Below, one piece after another: positions 52,609 to 61,092 of a stretch of 64,000 nucleotides of DNA; the first letter of the stretch is position 1; every line of letters begins with the position of its first letter. The DNA comes from Rhodothermales bacterium (lineage in GTDB: Bacteria; Bacteroidota; Rhodothermia; Rhodothermales; JAHQVL01). The notes under the pieces are model-generated. The model worked only from the letters and a program-made list of their open reading frames with translations. It made no database searches and was not told where the DNA came from. A program made the translations under genes and the position numbers. The DNA lies in assembly GCA_041391505.1 (NCBI GenBank), contig JAWKNW010000001.1, positions 434,001-498,000 of the forward strand, read 5' to 3'.

Positions 52609-54708
52609 TTAGCGAACGACCGACATGCGGCCGCTGCGCACGCTCGTCGCGCGGTCGTTGCGGATCGTGAGGCGGTAGACGTAGGTGCCGGCGGCGAGCG
52701 GGGCGCCATCGACCGCCAGTTGGCGGTTCGGGCCGGCCGGCAGGGCCGTTTCGGGCAGCGACAGCGCGCGCCGGCCGAGGATGTCGTACACCTCGAGGCT
52801 CACGTACGCCGGCGCCGGCAGATCGAAGGCGATCGACGTCGCCTCGTCGAACGGGTTCGGGAAGTTGCCATGCAGCGTAAACGCGCCCGGGAACGCGTCG
52901 CCGTCTTCCACCGCCACGCCGCCGCTTTCCATCGGCTCGAAAACGGTGATGTTTTCGCTGAGGTAGTTGGCCGTCCAGATCGAACCCGGATAGGGATCGG
53001 CATCGCCCATGACCGCGATATCGAGCGGCACGCCGCCGATCGCCGGGAAAAGCACCGAGACACCGTTGGCGTCGCCCTCGGTCACGGCGTCGCCGGCTTC
53101 GTTGAGTTTGGCGACATACACATCGCCGTTCATGCCCACCGACAGGAGCGCGCCCAGAAGCCCGCTGTCGAAGTTCGTGGCCTGGTATTCGGCGATGCCG
53201 TTGGTCGACGGGATGTAGTTGGCCAGCGCGCCGTCGCCCTCCCCGGAGTTCCTGAAGTCGCATTCCGCCGCATAGGCAGCGCTCTCCGGCACCGGCGGCC
53301 AGTCCGCCGGCAGCGGATTGTCGCCCGTGGTGCTGGTGCGGAAAACACCGGTGACGTCGTCGTACGAATACAGGCCGGCGCCCGTGGGGTTGCCGCGGAC
53401 GGGGTTCGGATGACCGCCGTAGTAGCGATGGCCGGGATCGACTTCCCGGACGAAGTGCAGCCCGTTGAGGTTGTTGACCTTGTTGTCGTTGCCGACGGAC
53501 CCGTTCGAGCCCGGCTCGGCCGGGTCGTAGTCGTTCGTGCACGCGCCCGACTCGCCGGCCTGCGTGTATTCGTCTTCGCCCATCGGGATGCCGCCCCAGC
53601 CGGCGTTGGCGCCGTTGTCTACGGTGTACATCCGGCCTTCGCGGCCCGGCGTGCGGGTGATGACGACATCGTACGGGTTACGGAAGCCCGTCGCGTGCAG
53701 CTGCACCGGTCCGTCCGGCGTCACCCGGGCCTGGTTCAGCCCGTCGTTGCCGCCGAACGGGTCGTTCACGTCGATCCCGTCGTATCCCATCTGGGCCGGA
53801 TCGTCGATCCCGTTGGCGTTGGCGCGCGTGGGGTCATCGAGCGTGGGCAGGTCGTAGACGTAGCTCGTGCCATCGTCGTCCGTGAGCACCGGCATCGCGT
53901 CGAGCAGGTTCAGATCGATGACGAGGATGGCGGCAGACAGGGCGTATTCGCCGGTGCGCGAGAAGTTGTTAGACGGCGCGCCGGCGTTGGTCATCCCACC
54001 GTTCGCCAGATACAGTTTGTTCGACGCGGCATCGAAGACGAGGCCGTTCGGCGCGTGCTGCTCCTCGGACCGTGGAAGGCCGCGGACGAGATCGACCTTG
54101 GTCCAGCCGGAGCCCGTCCGGGTCAGCCGGCTGATGACGCCCGAATTCGTGTCCAGGTCGAGGTCCTTCAGGCCGGCGCCGCCGCCCTGCCGGGGATCGC
54201 TCGACGACACGTAGATCACCGGGCTTTCGGCGGTCCCGACGACAACCAGTCCCGTCACCTGCCGTTGCGTGTCGAGGTTGATCTGGAAAGCGCCCTGGGT
54301 GATGGTGCTGTCGTTGGGCTGCCCGTCGTCGTTGTGGTTGCGCACATCGAGTTTGACGTTGCGGATCAGCTCTTCGTCCGATACCACAAAATCCTGCGGG
54401 CCGTTGCGGACGATGGTGTGGGCGATGATGAGCCCGTTTTCCTGGGCGACGTAGAGCCGGCCGTCGGGGCCGAAGTTCAATGCCGTCGGATGGACCAGCC
54501 CGGTGCCGTCCAGCGTGCTGCGCTCGAAGGTGTACTCGGCGCCGGAGGCCGCGACATGCGTATAGCGGGTCGGCCGAACGTCGAGCACGTCGGCCGGGAT
54601 GGGCCCGAGGCCCTGCGCAAAAGCCGGCGTCGCAAGGATCAACAGGAAAAAGACGAACGGAGCGACCCGGAAACACACGGGGCGTACGAATACAGAAATC
54701 GCAGACAT
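52609..54708 (-). CDS. Exported glucose/sorbosone-dehydrogenase-like propeller with T9SS sorting domain
   Basis: 699 aa, signal ending PAFAQ. Propeller about residues 45-600 with segments shared with the 1332-aa paralogue: YVSSSDPR, VDLVRGLPRSEEQHAPNG, YDLPTLDDPTRANANGI, GGNDGLNQA, TPGREGRMYTVDNGAN. It lacks the Ig, ASPM-like and malectin domains. T9SS sorting domain at the C-terminus (LHGNFPNPFDEATSIAFDLP, LAAGTYVYRL). It should sit at the cell surface. Possible oxidation of a sugar or polyol; no cytochrome domain is attached, but a haem-type protein is encoded next. First gene of the minus-strand set. Confidence 0.83.
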   Translation of the reverse strand: MSAISVFVRPVCFRVAPFVFFLLILATPAFAQGLGPIPADVLDVRPTRYTHVAASGAEYTFERSTLDGTGLVHPTALNFGPDGRLYVAQENGLIIAHTIVRNGPQDFVVSDEELIRNVKLDVRNHNDDGQPNDSTITQGAFQINLDTQRQVTGLVVVGTAESPVIYVSSSDPRQGGGAGLKDLDLDTNSGVISRLTRTGSGWTKVDLVRGLPRSEEQHAPNGLVFDAASNKLYLANGGMTNAGAPSNNFSRTGEYALSAAILVIDLNLLDAMPVLTDDDGTSYVYDLPTLDDPTRANANGIDDPAQMGYDGIDVNDPFGGNDGLNQARVTPDGPVQLHATGFRNPYDVVITRTPGREGRMYTVDNGANAGWGGIPMGEDEYTQAGESGACTNDYDPAEPGSNGSVGNDNKVNNLNGLHFVREVDPGHRYYGGHPNPVRGNPTGAGLYSYDDVTGVFRTSTTGDNPLPADWPPVPESAAYAAECDFRNSGEGDGALANYIPSTNGIAEYQATNFDSGLLGALLSVGMNGDVYVAKLNEAGDAVTEGDANGVSVLFPAIGGVPLDIAVMGDADPYPGSIWTANYLSENITVFEPMESGGVAVEDGDAFPGAFTLHGNFPNPFDEATSIAFDLPAPAYVSLEVYDILGRRALSLPETALPAGPNRQLAVDGAPLAAGTYVYRLTIRNDRATSVRSGRMSVVR

Positions 54709-55017
54709 GATGGAGTCGGATGCGTCTATATGAAAACGCCCACGGATACGCGCGGCGAGGCCGGATAGCTGGGCCGGGGGGAAGTGCTCGCGTTACGCTC
54801 GTGAGTCGTCAAAAAGAGGGGCGATCCCGAACCGCATGGATGCGGCTGCAGGCATGTCCCAAGATCGGTCAATGGCAAGCCGGCGCCTGTAAGTGGCTCC
54901 TGACGATGCGTGTGGGGAGTGCCCTTACATCCCGAATCCGGGTTGTGGCGATGCGCCACTGCGCGGCGTCCCCTATATTGTCGATCCATTCGCGTCGCTC
55001 GCGGATCGTACCGGTAA
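54709..55017. other. Divergent intergenic region
   Basis: 309 bp between a minus-strand propeller gene and a plus-strand hydrolase gene, so it must hold both promoters. A TATATT at 54974-54979 could be a -10 box for the plus strand, but no matching -35 was found at the right distance. No repeat, RNA fold or small ORF was recognised. Confidence 0.4.
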
Positions 55018-56967
55018 ATGCATCCCAAATCGTTGATCGCCATGGCCCTGGCCCCAGATACCCTCCTGATTCGCCGCGTCGCCGCGGCGGCGTCGCTGCT
55101 CCTCTTCCTGCTCGCCGGCTGCGACCGGCCCGCCGCGCCGGAGGACGGTGCCTACGACCTGACGGCGCACTATACCAAACACGAATACCGGATCCCGATG
55201 CGCGACGGCGTGACCCTGTATACGGCAGTGTATGTGCCGAAAGACGCCGGCGAGACGTACCCCTTTCTCTTCCACCGCACCCCCTACAGCTCGGGCCCGT
55301 ACGGACCGGATGCCTACCCGGACCGGGTCGGCCCGACGGGGACGACCCGCTTCATGGAAGAAGGCTTCATTTTTGTCAATCAGGATGTCCGCGGCCGGTT
55401 CATGTCCGAGGGCCAGTTCCTCAACATGACGCCGGCGTGCCCCCCCGACGCCCCGGCCACCTGCGTCGACGAGAGCACCGACATGTACGACTCGGTCGAG
55501 TGGCTCCTCGCCAACGTCACACCCAATAACGGCCGCGTCGGCATCCTCGGCATCTCCTACCCCGGCTTCTACGCCGCCGCCAGCATCATCAACTCCCATC
55601 CCGCCATCCGGGCCGCCTCGCCGCAGGCCCCCATCGGCGACTGGTTTGTGGGGGATGACTTCCACCACAACGGGGCGCTGTTCCTGCAGGACGCCTTCAA
55701 CTTTTTCACCCGCTTCGAACATCCGGTCCCCAACCCGACGGATCGCCGCGGCGAAAGCTTCGCGTACCCGGTCGACGACGCCTACACCTTTTTCCTCGGT
55801 CTCGGCGCGCTGCGCAACGTCAACGAGCGCTATTACCAGCACCGCGTCGCCTTCTGGGATTCGTTGATGGTCCACGACACGAACGACGCCTTCTGGCAGC
55901 GCCGCAACATCCTCCCGCATCTCAACAACGTCCGCGCCAACGTGATGACCGTCGCCGGCCTCTTCGACGCCGAAGACCCCTACGGCCCCATCCACATCTA
56001 CCACAACATCGAGGCGCGTAACCCCGGCATCGGCAACACGCTGGTGCTCGGCCCCTGGTTTCACGGGGGATGGGTCCGCTCCACCGGCGACGCGCTCGGG
56101 AACGTGACCTTCGAGGAGCAAACTTCGGTGTATTACCAGGAGGAGATCGACCTCCCGTTTTTTGCGTACCACCTGAAGGACAAAGGGTCGATCGACCTGC
56201 CCGAAGCGCTCGCCTTTTCGACCGGATCGAACGACTGGCACCGGCTCCCCGCCTGGCCGCCGCCAGCCATGACCACGCGCACGCTCTACTTCGGCGACAA
56301 CGGCCGGCTCAGCTTCGAGGCGCCCACGGCCTCCGGCGATGCCGCCGACGCGTACGTGAGCGATCCGGCGAACCCGGTGCCCTACACACAGGAAAAGACG
56401 ACGAACCGCACCCGCGAATACATGGTCGAGGACCAGCGCTTCGTGTCCGACCGGCCCGATGTCCTGGTCTACCAGACCGAACCCCTCACGGAGGACGTCA
56501 CGTTCGCCGGCCCGATAACGGCCAACCTCTTCGTGTCGACCACGGGCACCGACGCCGACTTTGTGGTCAAGCTGATCGACGTCTACCCGGACGACACGCC
56601 CGAGCACCAGGAGCCGGCGGATAAGTACCTGAACGTGCCCATGGCCGGCTACCAGATGCTCGTCCGCGGCGAAGTCTTCCGCGCCAAATTCCGGAACAGC
56701 TACGAACGGCCGGAGCCGCTGACGCCCGGCAAGGTCGAAACCGTGCGTTTCGACACGCCCGACATCTTCCATACCTTCAAGGCCGGCCACCGGATCATGG
56801 TGCACGTCCAGAGCTCGTGGTTTCCGCTCGTGGACCGCAATCCCCAGCAGTTCCTCGACATTCCCGAGGCGACGGACGCCGACTTCAAGGCCGCCACGCA
56901 CCGCGTTTTCCGTTCGGCGGCACATCCGTCCCGCCTCGAAGTGGGTCAGTGGACCCCATCACGCTGA
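55018..56967 (+). CDS. CocE/NonD-family serine hydrolase (X-Pro dipeptidyl-peptidase S15 type), lipoprotein
   Basis: 649 aa. An ATG at 55018 or 55042 leads to a lipobox FLLAG-C (Cys 35 from the first). Alpha/beta-hydrolase with nucleophile Ser 180 in GILGISYPGFYAA; MRDGVTLYTAVYVPKDAGE, FVNQDVRGRFMSEGQF and the C-terminal jelly-roll (ANLFVSTTGTDADFVVKLID, GHRIMVHVQSSWFPLVDRNP) are family marks. Enzymes of this type cut esters, amides or X-Pro peptides. Envelope-anchored. The substrate is unknown. A small T9SS protein gene starts 4 bp after its stop, so the two are probably cotranscribed. Confidence 0.92.
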   Translation: MHPKSLIAMALAPDTLLIRRVAAAASLLLFLLAGCDRPAAPEDGAYDLTAHYTKHEYRIPMRDGVTLYTAVYVPKDAGETYPFLFHRTPYSSGPYGPDAYPDRVGPTGTTRFMEEGFIFVNQDVRGRFMSEGQFLNMTPACPPDAPATCVDESTDMYDSVEWLLANVTPNNGRVGILGISYPGFYAAASIINSHPAIRAASPQAPIGDWFVGDDFHHNGALFLQDAFNFFTRFEHPVPNPTDRRGESFAYPVDDAYTFFLGLGALRNVNERYYQHRVAFWDSLMVHDTNDAFWQRRNILPHLNNVRANVMTVAGLFDAEDPYGPIHIYHNIEARNPGIGNTLVLGPWFHGGWVRSTGDALGNVTFEEQTSVYYQEEIDLPFFAYHLKDKGSIDLPEALAFSTGSNDWHRLPAWPPPAMTTRTLYFGDNGRLSFEAPTASGDAADAYVSDPANPVPYTQEKTTNRTREYMVEDQRFVSDRPDVLVYQTEPLTEDVTFAGPITANLFVSTTGTDADFVVKLIDVYPDDTPEHQEPADKYLNVPMAGYQMLVRGEVFRAKFRNSYERPEPLTPGKVETVRFDTPDIFHTFKAGHRIMVHVQSSWFPLVDRNPQQFLDIPEATDADFKAATHRVFRSAAHPSRLEVGQWTPSR

Positions 56968-56971
56968 CCTC

Positions 56972-57688
56972 ATGCGCACCGCCTTTCTCGTGCTGGCCGG
57001 CCTCCTTCCGTGGGCCCTCCCCGGGTTCGCCCAGGATGCGCTGCTGCCTCCCCTCCCGCCCCGGACCTTCACGGTGGACGGCATGAAGGACGGCATCCTC
57101 CTGTCGTGGACGACCCAGCCGGGCGCCGCCGACCCCGTGGCGTGGGAGGTCTACCGCACGAGCAACGCCATCGACAACCTCCCCTACACGCTCCTGCAGA
57201 CGCTCCCCGGGAGCGCGCGGTCGACGACGGACAGCGCCTTCGTCATCAATACCGGCTACTACTACTACCTCGTCGGCGTCGGCGAGCCGGTGGCCGACGA
57301 CCCGGACGCCATCCTCGGCACGCCCGGTGGCAAACCGCTCCGAAGCCCCCGGTATGCGACCCAGACCGACATCCTGACCGCCGTGGGCTTCCGCCCTGGG
57401 CTCGACCGGGACTCCATCGCCGTCGAGGGGCCCAATCCGTTCCATACCGAAATCCGGATTCGCTATATCGCGAACGGGCCGGCGCTGGTCCGCCTGAGCG
57501 TGTTTAATGCGATCGGCCAGGAAGTGATCGTGCTGCTGGACGACATCGTCGACACGTTTGCGTCCGCCGAGATCCCCTGGGCCGGCGTGGACCGCACGGG
57601 GCGCAAGGTCCCCAGCGGAATCTACTACTGTCAGCTGGCCGTCGGCGGGCGCTATCGAAAAGCCGTGGCGGTGGCCGTCGTGCGGTAG
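56972..57688 (+). CDS. Small exported protein with FN3-like and T9SS-type C-terminal domains
   Basis: 238 aa, signal MRTAFLVLAGLLPWALPG ending FAQ. Residues about 30-110 resemble a fibronectin III domain (DGILLSWTTQPGAADPVAWE with VYRTSN). The C-terminal ~90 residues look like a type IX sorting domain (VEGPNPFHTEIRIRYIANGP, LSVFNAIGQEVIVLL, VPSGIYYCQL). No enzymatic motif. Begins 4 bp after the CocE-type gene. Confidence 0.75.
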   Translation: MRTAFLVLAGLLPWALPGFAQDALLPPLPPRTFTVDGMKDGILLSWTTQPGAADPVAWEVYRTSNAIDNLPYTLLQTLPGSARSTTDSAFVINTGYYYYLVGVGEPVADDPDAILGTPGGKPLRSPRYATQTDILTAVGFRPGLDRDSIAVEGPNPFHTEIRIRYIANGPALVRLSVFNAIGQEVIVLLDDIVDTFASAEIPWAGVDRTGRKVPSGIYYCQLAVGGRYRKAVAVAVVR

Positions 57689-57772
57689 CAGAATTGATAA
57701 TATGTCCTTATTTTCCCGAACGTTTTTCCGACCCGTACAACCAGGATCCACACCAAACGCATCACCTCTGGC

Positions 57773-59092
57773 ATGGCATCAAAAACGGCATATTTCCAGG
57801 GCATCGACCCCATCCCGTTCGAAGGACCGGAATCCCACAACCCGCTGGCGTTCCGCTACTACAATCCCGACCGTGTGGTGGCCGGCAAGACGCTCCGCGA
57901 TCACTTCAAGTTCGCCTGTGCCTACTGGCATTCGTTCTGCAACGTAGGCGCCGATCCGTTCGGCCCCGGGACGCATCAGTTCGCCTGGGCGTCCGACCCC
58001 GACCCCATCAGCAGCGCCAGGAAAAAGATGGACGCCGCGTTCGAGTTCATGTCGAAGATGGGGCTGGAATACTTCTGTTTTCACGACTTCGACCTGGTCG
58101 ACGAGGGCGGCTCGCTGGCGGAATCCGAGCGCCGGCTCCAGGCCATCACCGACCACGCCCTCGAGCACATGAAGGCAACGGGCATCAAGGTGCTCTGGGG
58201 CACCGCCAACCTGTTCGGCAACCCGCGCTACATGAACGGCGCCGCCACCAACCCCGACTTCAACGTCCTCGCCTACGCCGGCGCCCAGCTCAAGAACGCC
58301 ATCGACGCCACCGTCAAGCTCAACGGCGAAAACTACGTATTCTGGGGCGGGCGCGAGGGCTACATGTCGCTGCTGAATACCGACCTCAAGCGCGAGCAGG
58401 ATCACCTCGCCCGGTTCCTCCACATGGCGCGCGACTATGCGCGCGGCCAGGGTTTCAAGGGGACCTTCTTCATCGAGCCGAAACCCTGTGAGCCGACCAA
58501 GCACCAGTACGATTACGACGCGGCGACCGTCATCGCCTTCCTGAAGACGTACGACCTCGACACCGACTTCAAGCTCAACATCGAGGTCAACCACGCCACC
58601 CTCGCCGGCCACACCTTCACCCACGAACTGGAGGTAGCCGCCAGCGCCGGCCTCCTCGGCAGCATCGACGCCAACCGGGGCGACTACCAGAATGGATGGG
58701 ACACGGACCAGTTTCCGTACAACCTGAACGAGCTGACCGAGGCGATGCTCGTCTTCCTGCGCGCCGGCGGCCTCAAGGGCGGCGGCGTCAACTTCGACGC
58801 CAAGATCCGCCGCAACTCGACGGCCCCGGACGACATCTTCCACGCCCACATCGGCGGCATGGATACCTTCGCGCGCGCGCTCATCACCGCGGCCAACCTG
58901 ATCGAAGCCTCGCCGCTGGAAGCGATGCGCCGTGAACGGTATGCGTCGTTCGACAGCGGCGACGGCCGGGCCTTCGAGCAAGGCACGCTCTCGCTCACCG
59001 ATCTCCACAAGATCGCTGCGAAGCAGGGCGAGCCCGCTACGACGAGCGGCCGGCAGGAGATGTTCGAGAACCTGATCAACCGGTACATTTAA
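57773..59092 (+). CDS. xylA: Xylose isomerase, class II
   Basis: 439 aa, full length. Catalytic and metal motifs are all present: [16 protein letters not shown] (His 104 and Asp 107), [36 protein letters not shown] (metal Glu and His), [15 protein letters not shown] and [19 protein letters not shown]. It converts D-xylose to D-xylulose (and glucose to fructose) in the cytosol. No xylulokinase is encoded in the window. Its transcript ends near the hairpins at 59.1-59.2 kb. Confidence 0.98.
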   Translation: MASKTAYFQGIDPIPFEGPESHNPLAFRYYNPDRVVAGKTLRDHFKFACAYWHSFCNVGADPFGPGTHQFAWASDPDPISSARKKMDAAFEFMSKMGLEYFCFHDFDLVDEGGSLAESERRLQAITDHALEHMKATGIKVLWGTANLFGNPRYMNGAATNPDFNVLAYAGAQLKNAIDATVKLNGENYVFWGGREGYMSLLNTDLKREQDHLARFLHMARDYARGQGFKGTFFIEPKPCEPTKHQYDYDAATVIAFLKTYDLDTDFKLNIEVNHATLAGHTFTHELEVAASAGLLGSIDANRGDYQNGWDTDQFPYNLNELTEAMLVFLRAGGLKGGGVNFDAKIRRNSTAPDDIFHAHIGGMDTFARALITAANLIEASPLEAMRRERYASFDSGDGRAFEQGTLSLTDLHKIAAKQGEPATTSGRQEMFENLINRYI

Positions 59093-59161
59093 GTACCGGC
59101 GCCGTACGCCGAGGCCGGTGTCCGTTTGCCGCGGACCGGTTTGCGCTTCGAGAAAGGCATG

Positions 59162-59198
59162 CCCTCGAACGGCCGTGGGTCCTCCAGCCGTTCGAGGG
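59162..59198. repeat. Inverted repeat in the xylA/plug-protein gap
   Basis: Perfect 11-bp arms CCCTCGAACGG (59162-59172) and CCGTTCGAGGG (59188-59198) with a 15-nt loop. No T-run on either side. It lies between two converging genes, together with a weaker hairpin near 59113-59142, and may end both transcripts. Confidence 0.6.
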
Positions 59199-59304
59199 GT
59201 GCGCCTTGATACCCGTGAACCCGCTCAGGGGCAAACACCCCGATGCACGCGGGCACCGCGTCGAGTGCGCTGGACGACCGGAGCGCCCGCGGTCATGCGA
59301 TGCG

Positions 59305-59820
59305 TCATTTTGTCGTGATCAGCACGACGCCGTTGGCGGCGCGTGAACCGTAGAGCGCCCTGGAATCGACATCCTTCAGCACTTCGATGCGTTTGACGTC
59401 GAACGGATTGATCATGATGCCGTCGTAGGCGCTGAGGACCGGGAAGCCGTCCACCACGTACAGCGGCTCGCCGCCGCCGAGGATCGTGCTGGAGCCGCCG
59501 CGGATGCGAATCGAATAGGCGCCATTGGCGCGGCGGATGACATCCACGCCGGCGATCTGCCCGGCCAGCAACTGCTCGACGCTGGCGTTGGGCTGGCGCT
59601 TCGCCTCCATCCCGTCGACGACATCCGCCCAGCGGGTATTTTCGCCGGCCGCCGCCGCGATGGGACCGGACCGGCGCCGTTCCATGAGGCGTTCTTCCTC
59701 CGCCGTCCGCTTGCCGGCGTCCGCTCGCCCGTCTTCGGGCCGGCTCAGCGCGCAGCCCGAGGCGAGGAGGAGGGTGAATACGAATAAAGGTGCGCTGTAG
59801 AAGGGAGTGCAGCGTTTCAT
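59305..59820 (-). CDS. Barrel-less TonB-plug-domain lipoprotein, copy 1
   Basis: 171 aa from the ATG at 59820. Lipobox LASG-C (Cys 23). After a linker comes GPIAAAAGENTRWADVVDG, then a complete SusC-type plug: SVEQLLAGQIAGVDVIRRAN, YSIRIRGGSSTILGGGEPLY, VVDGFPVL, NPFDVKRIEVLKDVDSRALY, GSRAANGVVLITTK. The protein stops there; a receptor would continue into a 600-residue barrel. No frameshift is visible, and the downstream bases are a hairpin and a converging gene. Signal peptide, lipidation site and plug are intact, and a paralogue lies 2.3 kb away, which argues against decay. Function unknown: a free plug could bind a ligand, a barrel or TonB. Confidence 0.85.
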   Translation of the reverse strand: MKRCTPFYSAPLFVFTLLLASGCALSRPEDGRADAGKRTAEEERLMERRRSGPIAAAAGENTRWADVVDGMEAKRQPNASVEQLLAGQIAGVDVIRRANGAYSIRIRGGSSTILGGGEPLYVVDGFPVLSAYDGIMINPFDVKRIEVLKDVDSRALYGSRAANGVVLITTK

Positions 59821-60023
59821 GATGCGTATGGGCCTGTTCGCCGGCGCTTGCACGGGAGGAGTTTCCCGGGCCGCATGCAATGCGACAGGACATACGTATT
59901 CCCGACCGGGACGTATGCTGGCGATCGGTTCTCGAATGGATCTCGCGCAGCCCTAGTAAGAGGATCGAACGGGCTTCGAGAACTTTAGCCGCCTTTTGTT
60001 ACGCGTTGGGAAAGACCGCGGGG
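59821..60023. other. Short intergenic region with a small palindrome
   Basis: 203 bp. CATACGT...CCC (59891-59903) and GGG ACGTATG (59908-59917) form an imperfect inverted repeat that could be an operator for the plug gene or a hairpin after the epimerase gene. Nothing else was recognised. Confidence 0.4.
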
Positions 60024-60932
60024 TCAGGAGTCGAGCACGCCCACCCGCTCCATGGCGCGGCGCAAGGTCTTGGCGGATTCGTCCACGAGCCAGCTGTAGA
60101 ACTCGTCGGACAACACGCCGCTGGCATGATCCTCGATAAACTTGAGCTGCTCGGGCGTCAATTCCGCCTCGGCGCTGGCCTTGGCGTTTTTGTACGGATT
60201 GGCGGGGGTGCGGTCGAGCGGCGCCACGAACTCAACGGTGAGGGCGTCGTTGTAGCCGGCGGCCTTGAGCGTCGTGAGGAGGCGCACCCAGTCGTAGTCG
60301 CCCTGGCCGGGCGCCATGCGGTTGTTATCCGCCACGTGAAACGCCCGAAGCCGCGGGGCGGAGTTGAGGATGGCCTGGTAGAGGTCCGACTCCTCGATGT
60401 TGATGTGGAAGGCATCCAGGCAGATGCCGCAGTTCGGCCCGACGGCCTCGGCGAGCATGAGCGCCTGATCGTGCCGGTTGAGGAAGTTGGTTTCAAACCG
60501 GTTGAGCGGCTCGATGCCGATGACCACGCCAGCCTTTTCGCTGTGTCCGTAGATCTCGCGCAACCCCTCGACGGCCCATCCCCATTCTTCCTCCTCGCTG
60601 GCCATGGCGTTGACCTTGCCCACCTGGGAGGGGACGATGGTCATCTCCCGACCCTCCAGCTCCTTCACCATCGTGATGCAGTCCTTGAGGTACTGCACGG
60701 TGCTGGCCCGCACCGCCTCGTCGGCATGGATCAGGTCGCGGCCGGCGAACATGAGCGATACCGAGCCGAAACAGAACAGCTTATGCTCCTTGAGCAGTTT
60801 GCGGACCTCCTTCGTGTCGTACTTGGAGGGTTCGCCTTCGATTTCGATGCTGTGATACCCGCATCGGGCGAGCCGGCGGATCGTCACATCGATCGGCTCG
60901 GCCCGCATCCAGTTGTGCATGGAGAGAAACAT
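60024..60932 (-). CDS. Sugar isomerase/epimerase TIM barrel (D-tagatose/psicose 3-epimerase-like)
   Basis: 302 aa from the ATG at 60932. The metal-binding pattern of ketose 3-epimerases is present: VIGIEPLNRFETNFLNRHDQ (first Glu), CGICLDAFHINIEESDLY (Asp), AFHVADNNRMAPGQGDYDW (His), and LTVEFVAPLD (second Glu). Cytosolic. It should epimerise or isomerise a ketose such as tagatose, psicose or a related 3-keto sugar. It stands between the plug lipoprotein and a second TIM-barrel isomerase on the same strand. The precise sugar is unknown. Confidence 0.88.
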   Translation of the reverse strand: MFLSMHNWMRAEPIDVTIRRLARCGYHSIEIEGEPSKYDTKEVRKLLKEHKLFCFGSVSLMFAGRDLIHADEAVRASTVQYLKDCITMVKELEGREMTIVPSQVGKVNAMASEEEEWGWAVEGLREIYGHSEKAGVVIGIEPLNRFETNFLNRHDQALMLAEAVGPNCGICLDAFHINIEESDLYQAILNSAPRLRAFHVADNNRMAPGQGDYDWVRLLTTLKAAGYNDALTVEFVAPLDRTPANPYKNAKASAEAELTPEQLKFIEDHASGVLSDEFYSWLVDESAKTLRRAMERVGVLDS

Positions 60933-61057
60933 GGGGGATGGGGGAGTCTGAATGCAAATTGCAACGTGCAAATCGCAACGTGAACAGGAAGCGTTACGTG
61001 GGAGAGTTTGCGAACGCGGAACGATGAACCTTGAACCTTAAACCATGGACTTTGAAC
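60933..61057. repeat. Low-complexity repeats upstream of the epimerase gene
   Basis: Two types of short-period repeat: variants of GCAAATTGCAACGT at about 60952-60982, and variants of AACCTTGAACC at about 61025-61057. The second is the reverse complement of the repeat near 22706-22735. No promoter was recognised. Confidence 0.6.
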
Positions 61058-61092
61058 TCGATCTTTCGCGAACTGCGTTCACGAAAGATCGA
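61058..61092. repeat. Long inverted repeat across the end of the Hyi-like gene
   Basis: TCGATCTTTCGCGAAC (61058-61073) and GTTCACGAAAGATCGA (61077-61092) pair over 16 bp with one mismatch and a 3-nt loop. The stop codon of the minus-strand gene is inside the right arm. It could stabilise the mRNA 3' end or stop transcription. Confidence 0.7.

Noticed and set aside
59305..59820. Truncated TonB receptor pseudogene
   Set aside because: Signal peptide, lipobox and plug are intact, no barrel remnants follow, and a second copy has the same architecture and its own terminator.
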